NCBI GenBank assembly: GCA_964628385.1
Contig: CAZVOD010000089.1
Location: 1 to 17,656 of the forward strand
Length of the DNA: 17,656 nucleotides
Source: JANQPA01 sp964628385
GTDB taxonomy: Bacteria; Bacteroidota; Bacteroidia; Chitinophagales; Saprospiraceae
Direction of reading: 5' to 3'
How positions within the stretch are numbered: position 1 is the first letter of the stretch; each line of letters begins with the position of its first letter. The position numbers and the translations under genes are program-made. The notes beneath the pieces are model-generated. The model was given only the letters and a program-made list of their open reading frames with translations, ran no database searches and was not told the origin of the DNA. Positions 14,645 through 17,656 of the stretch are shown piece after piece.

Positions 14645-14657
14645 AGATATGACATAA

Positions 14658-15800
14658 ATGGTGTATATTGATAGGATAATCAAGAACCAGATATTAGAAA
14701 GCTTAATCCCCAATAAAGTAGTTGTTCTACTGGGCCCTCGTCGAGTAGGAAAGACTATTCTGATTGAACAGATCATAGACGAGATAGAGGAGCCCTATCT
14801 TCTGATGAGTGGAGAGGATATCAGAGTGCTAGAACTACTGAAAAGAAGAAGTACTCAAAATTACGTGAATTTACTGCAAGGAAAAAGGCTATTAATCATA
14901 GACGAGGCTCAGAAGATACCGAATATTGGAAATATATTGAAGTTGATGGTTGATCAGATAAAAGGCTTGAAAATCATAGTTACGGGATCATCAGCATTTG
15001 ATATAAATAATTATATGGGAGAGCCTTTGACGGGAAGAAAAATCACATATAATTTATTTACGCTATCAGAACAAGAATTAGATCAGGTAGAGACAATATT
15101 AGAGAAGAGAGATAACCTGCATCATCGTTTAATTTATGGGAATTACCCTGAATTGTTACAGTTAAAGGATAACGAGAAAAGAGAAGAATATCTGCGAGAA
15201 ATACTGAGTTCGTATTTATTGAAGGATATACTCACTTTCGAAAATATCAGAAATGCAGATAAGATATTCGATTTATTGAGATTGATATCTTATCAGATAG
15301 GAGGAGAGGTATCAATCCAAGAGTTGGGCAATCAATTAGGTATGAGTAAAAATACGGTAGATAAATACCTCGATTTACTATCCAAGGTTTTTGTATTGCA
15401 TAAAGTAAATGGATTTAGCAAGAATTTGAGAAAAGAAGTTACCAAAACCAGTCGTTGGTACTTTTATGATAACGGCCTACGAAATGTAGTAATAGCAAAT
15501 CTTAACCCCATAGGATTAAGGCAAGACATAGGAATGTTGTGGGAGAATTACATAATAAGTGAGCGAATAAAATATCAGCGTTATACTAAAATGTTGGTGA
15601 ATAACTACTTTTGGAGAACTTATGACCAGCAAAAGATTGATTGGGTAGAAGAGCGAAGTGGCAAGCTCTATGGATATGAATTCAAATGGAATCCAAATAA
15701 ATACGTTAAGATTCCAGCAGCATGGAAGAAGAGTTATGAGAGTGCAGAATTTGAAGTCATAAACCCAGATAATTATCTTGAGTGGATAAGGAAATATTAA
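14658..15800 (+). CDS. AAA ATPase with DUF4143 C-terminal domain
   Basis: A 380-residue cytoplasmic protein of the widespread AAA_14/DUF4143 group. Walker A is GPRRVGKT (26-33), Walker B is LLIIDEAQ (78-85), and a sensor-like VTGSSAFDI (108-116) and PLTGRK follow. A winged-helix segment lies at about 213-250 (SIQELGNQLGMSKNTVDKYLDLL). The C-terminal DUF4143 region has the typical YFYDNGLRN and WENYIISER and a PD-(D/E)xK-like arrangement, Asp328 and Glu341-x-Lys343 (IDWVEE, GYEFKW). The role of this family is poorly known. It is common in accessory islands of bacteria and archaea. Codons are rich in ATA (Ile) and AGA (Arg), unlike the biosynthetic genes to the left, consistent with horizontal transfer. 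It follows a broken nucleotidyltransferase. Confidence 0.9.
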   Translation: MVYIDRIIKNQILESLIPNKVVVLLGPRRVGKTILIEQIIDEIEEPYLLMSGEDIRVLELLKRRSTQNYVNLLQGKRLLIIDEAQKIPNIGNILKLMVDQIKGLKIIVTGSSAFDINNYMGEPLTGRKITYNLFTLSEQELDQVETILEKRDNLHHRLIYGNYPELLQLKDNEKREEYLREILSSYLLKDILTFENIRNADKIFDLLRLISYQIGGEVSIQELGNQLGMSKNTVDKYLDLLSKVFVLHKVNGFSKNLRKEVTKTSRWYFYDNGLRNVVIANLNPIGLRQDIGMLWENYIISERIKYQRYTKMLVNNYFWRTYDQQKIDWVEERSGKLYGYEFKWNPNKYVKIPAAWKKSYESAEFEVINPDNYLEWIRKY

Positions 15801-15822
15801 AAACAGAATAAAAACGTCACCG

Positions 15823-15912
15823 AATCGAGTAGGTGGCTCCGACTCATGAATTGATCGGCTTGCGCCTCTCCCCTCCCATCGCCTTACATACAGACCTCGT
15901 ATGCAGCAGTTC
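15823..15912 (-). mobile_element. Probable group II intron 3'-end remnant (domains V-VI)
   Basis: Read on the minus strand, the segment opens with GAACTGCTGCATACGAGGTC and closes with CACCTACTCGATT. This recalls the domain V to domain VI end of bacterial group II introns, which typically runs from a GAAC/GAGC...TAC..TAC...GGTGG hairpin through GAGAGG to CTACTCGATT or similar. Visible pairing supports it: CATAC/GTATG in the first hairpin, and GGC-CCGAT/GTCGG-GCC (15835-15866) in the domain VI-like hairpin. The lower part of the first hairpin is degenerate. No reverse transcriptase frame survives in the following bases and no intron 5' end is found, so this looks like a decayed fragment. It begins 22 bases past the ATPase stop. 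The assignment rests on recalled family pattern. Confidence 0.45.
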
Positions 15913-16194
15913 ATAAACTTTAATCAATAGCACAAACGATCGCGTAACTATACCATTGGAGCTTGCTCATGATTCAAGGCCTTACCTGCCTATAAAGAAC
16001 CTGCACTGACATCTCCTCAAAATCAATACCTGCAAAACAGAACGTCGATATTTGACTCTTGGAAAAGCATTTAAAGTATTTATAACTGTGATCTATACGG
16101 TGCGAAATCTAGCTTTTCGGATTGTATTAATTATTTCAATGCTGAGAAATATTCTTATATCTAAATCTCGACGGAAATAAAAATAAAGTGTAAC

Positions 16195-16218
16195 CCATAC
16201 CTTCAAAATAGCGTATGG
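16195..16218. repeat. Short inverted repeat in the gap before the DUF4421-like gene
   Basis: CCATAC and GTATGG are separated by 12 bases. The stem is weak (6 bp). The surrounding stretch 15913-16257 has no open frame I trust and no other recognised element. Confidence 0.2.
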
Positions 16219-16257
16219 ATTAAGGACTCTAAATTTAATCAGTTATGGTATATTGAA

Positions 16258-16316
16258 TATCAACGAAAACGGCTAAATCAAACACTGCGTGTTTGATTTA
16301 GCCGTTTTCGTTGATA
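16258..16316. repeat. Perfect 28-bp palindrome with a 3-base loop
   Basis: Bases 16258-16285 are the exact reverse complement of 16289-16316, around TGC. The arms contain AAAACGGCTAAATC and GATTTAGCCGTTTT, which look like a bidirectional terminator core (A-tract, GC stem, T-tract), but pairing continues beyond it on both sides. The element ends 24 bases before the ATG of the DUF4421-like gene. It could be a terminator, a 5'-UTR hairpin, or the end of a mobile or cassette element. No second copy was noticed in this window. Confidence 0.85.
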
Positions 16317-16340
16317 CGGTAGTTGTCATCAATTGTAAAA

Positions 16341-17384
16341 ATGAAAAGACTATTTATCTGTTACTTGTTACTTCTTATTCAAAGCAATATTTACGCTCAA
16401 GACAGCTTATATGTTAAGAATTTTGAAGACTTCTTTACAATTAAAGCAGGACTTACTTACCGTGCTTTGAATTTTACTTTGAGTCCGCGCGTGAATGGCA
16501 TTACGCGATTCTTTCAACCAATTTGGTACAGACCAAGTGTGAGAAGTAGTATGAGTATAAATGTAGCTTTTAAAGACTTATCCATAGGTTGGAGTTTTGG
16601 ATTAGCTCAAAATAAGCTTTTTAGCGGCAGACAGACAGAGAGCAAATACCAAGATTTTGAAATCCAATCTTTGGGTAAGAAATTGAGTTATGATTTACAT
16701 TATCAAAATTATCAAGGATATTTTATCGAAAATATTGATAATAGACTTGCAGGCAATGTGCAACAGCAGAGAGATGATATTAAGCTAAAAAATATAGTGG
16801 CAAATATATCTTATTTTTTTAACGGGGAACAGTTTTCATCTAATGCGGCTTTTTCTCATAAACAAAAGCAACTTAAAAATGCAGGTTCTTTCGTACTAAC
16901 AGGTTCTTTGGGCTATTTTCAAGCAAGAGCTGATTCTAGTTTTATACCTGAGAATACTTCTGTGGATTTTGCTCCCCAAGCTTATATTGACAATGTGGAT
17001 TTTTATTCGCTTTCTGTCGCCCCTGGATATGCCTACACTTTTTTATTAGGTAACCAAGGCTGGCAGATTAGTGCAAGTGTTTCAGGCACAATCGGTTTAC
17101 AGTACAGTAAGAATGAAGGCAATTCCAATGAAGCCAGTTTTAATCGTTCCTTAAAAGGAATTGCAAGAGGTTTTATAGGTTATCACGGAAATTTATGGGT
17201 TATTGGTATCTCAGGATTTACAGATATTCAAGGGCTCAATACTAAATATGTTCAGTATAGAACTAACAATTTTAATGCTACATTATTTTGTATTTACAAG
17301 ATTAAATCTAAATGGATGCAAGGAAGGAAATCAATATTTCAAAAAAATAAAAAATTGGATAGTAACTCTGTAAGTAACCCCTAA
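16341..17384 (+). CDS. DUF4421-like outer-membrane beta-barrel protein
   Basis: A 347-residue exported protein. The ATG at 16341 opens onto a signal peptide (MKRLFICYLLLLIQSNIYA, cut before QDS). An in-frame TTG at 16323 would put a meaningless extension before it. The mature start DSLYVKNFEDFFTIKAGLTYRAL, the alternating-hydrophobic strands (FTLSPR, SMSINVAFKDLSIGWSFGLA, FVLTGSLGYF, YSLSVAPGYAYTFLL, WQISASVSGTIGLQY) and the conserved late region are those of the Bacteroidota family DUF4421, thought to form an outer-membrane barrel of unknown function. The usual final strand is followed by a basic tail (KSKWMQGRKS, QKNKK), which is unusual for a barrel that normally ends in an aromatic residue. 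Base composition is AT-rich like the ATPase gene upstream. Confidence 0.75.
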   Translation: MKRLFICYLLLLIQSNIYAQDSLYVKNFEDFFTIKAGLTYRALNFTLSPRVNGITRFFQPIWYRPSVRSSMSINVAFKDLSIGWSFGLAQNKLFSGRQTESKYQDFEIQSLGKKLSYDLHYQNYQGYFIENIDNRLAGNVQQQRDDIKLKNIVANISYFFNGEQFSSNAAFSHKQKQLKNAGSFVLTGSLGYFQARADSSFIPENTSVDFAPQAYIDNVDFYSLSVAPGYAYTFLLGNQGWQISASVSGTIGLQYSKNEGNSNEASFNRSLKGIARGFIGYHGNLWVIGISGFTDIQGLNTKYVQYRTNNFNATLFCIYKIKSKWMQGRKSIFQKNKKLDSNSVSNP

Positions 17385-17452
17385 CTAATTAAAACATCAT
17401 AACTGCAAAAAAAAGTTTCTTAATTTGAGATAGCCTTCTAAAAACAAAAACT

Positions 17453-17573
17453 GATGACAACAATAGCTAAGAAAATATAGAGCAGACAAGGCTTTCAGAA
17501 AGGTTCGGTTCATTTAGTAAATTTTGATTTCGGTGGAAAGTTAATCACTTAGAAAGCCCTACGTTTCTCAGCC
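17453..17573 (+). pseudogene. Possible decayed short coding remnant
   Basis: One frame reads MTTIAKKI, stop, then SRQGFQKGSVHLVNFDFGGK-LIT, stop, then KALRFSA, stop. The protein-like middle block between two in-frame stops suggests a degraded gene, perhaps a transposase N-terminus, but I do not recognise it firmly. The 272-base tail of the window otherwise holds only AT-rich sequence. Confidence 0.2.
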
Positions 17574-17601
17574 TAACCGTTGCAGGCAATAATCAATAAC
17601 G

Positions 17602-17656
17602 ATGAAAAAGGTTTTTAGACTTTACAATAACATTAATTCGAGTTTTTTTGACCTAA
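17602..17656 (+). CDS. Possible partial gene running off the window end
   Basis: An ATG at 17602 opens a frame (MKKVFRLYNNINSSFFDL) that is still open at the last base. It is too short to identify, and no promoter or ribosome-binding site supports it clearly. Confidence 0.2.
   Translation, partial: MKKVFRLYNNINSSFFDL

Noticed and set aside
15516..15914. Minus-strand open frame across the ATPase end and the intron-like segment
   Set aside because: It overlaps the well-supported ATPase in antisense, has no domain signature, and its start is partly explained by the intron-like RNA.
16258..16316. Reading the palindrome as an attC recombination site
   Set aside because: Its ends do not fit RYYYAAC/GTTRRRY, and the arms are perfectly matched without the extrahelical bases attC sites have.
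16323..16340. TTG start six codons before the DUF4421-like gene's ATG
   Set aside because: ATG at 16341 starts directly at the positively charged end of the signal peptide.
17571..17590. Integron attC-like GCCTAAC next to CGTTG
   Set aside because: The matching GTTRRRY partner and the imperfect long stem of an attC site are not present within the window.

Overview
The window looks like a chromosomal segment of a member of the Bacteroidota (Saprospiria/Cytophagia-like). Three things point there. Promoters fit the phylum's TTTG-N19-TAnnTTTG pattern. Exported proteins have signal peptides running into Gln-rich mature ends (AQ, TQQ, GQE) or a lipobox. The gene content also fits: a DAHP synthase fused to chorismate mutase, a YpdA-type flavoprotein of bacillithiol-using bacteria, a DUF4421-like barrel and a secreted TPR-CHAT protein. 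No rRNA, tRNA or CRISPR array is visible.

Layout. (1) 208-4613, plus strand: a large exported TPR-CHAT protease-like protein with a C-terminal membrane anchor, then a lipoprotein with a PPC-like and a lectin-like region. (2) 4670-5452, minus strand: an enoyl-CoA hydratase, facing the lipoprotein across a strong stem-loop. (3) 5658-10090, minus strand: a complete phenylalanine/tyrosine operon in the order prephenate dehydratase, aminotransferase, prephenate dehydrogenase, DAHP synthase-chorismate mutase. It ends in a clear terminator. (4) 10232-11917, plus strand: a secreted propeller-like protein, an acylphosphatase and a GNAT acetyltransferase. (5) 12166-14265: a polyprenyl diphosphate synthase (minus) divergent from a YpdA-like reductase (plus). 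(6) 14290-17656: an AT-rich accessory stretch. It holds a broken MNT-type nucleotidyltransferase, an AAA/DUF4143 ATPase, a probable 3' remnant of a group II intron, a perfect 28-bp palindrome, a DUF4421-like outer-membrane protein and an apparently decayed tail.

The most notable discovery is in the leader of the phenylalanine/tyrosine operon. A good promoter is followed by an unannotated 20-residue reading frame in which 10 residues are aromatic (5 Phe, 5 Tyr). About 40 nt after it comes a GC-rich hairpin with a U-tract. A GGGGCU segment placed just after the leader stop codon can pair with the 5' arm of that hairpin. This is the architecture of ribosome-mediated transcription attenuation. 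The leader would sense charged tRNA-Phe and tRNA-Tyr together, matching an operon that makes both amino acids and also carries the pathway's entry enzyme.

How the genes work together: DAHP synthase commits carbon to the shikimate pathway. The fused chorismate mutase turns chorismate into prephenate. The dehydratase and dehydrogenase split prephenate towards Phe and Tyr, and the aminotransferase can finish both branches. The central shikimate enzymes are not in this window.
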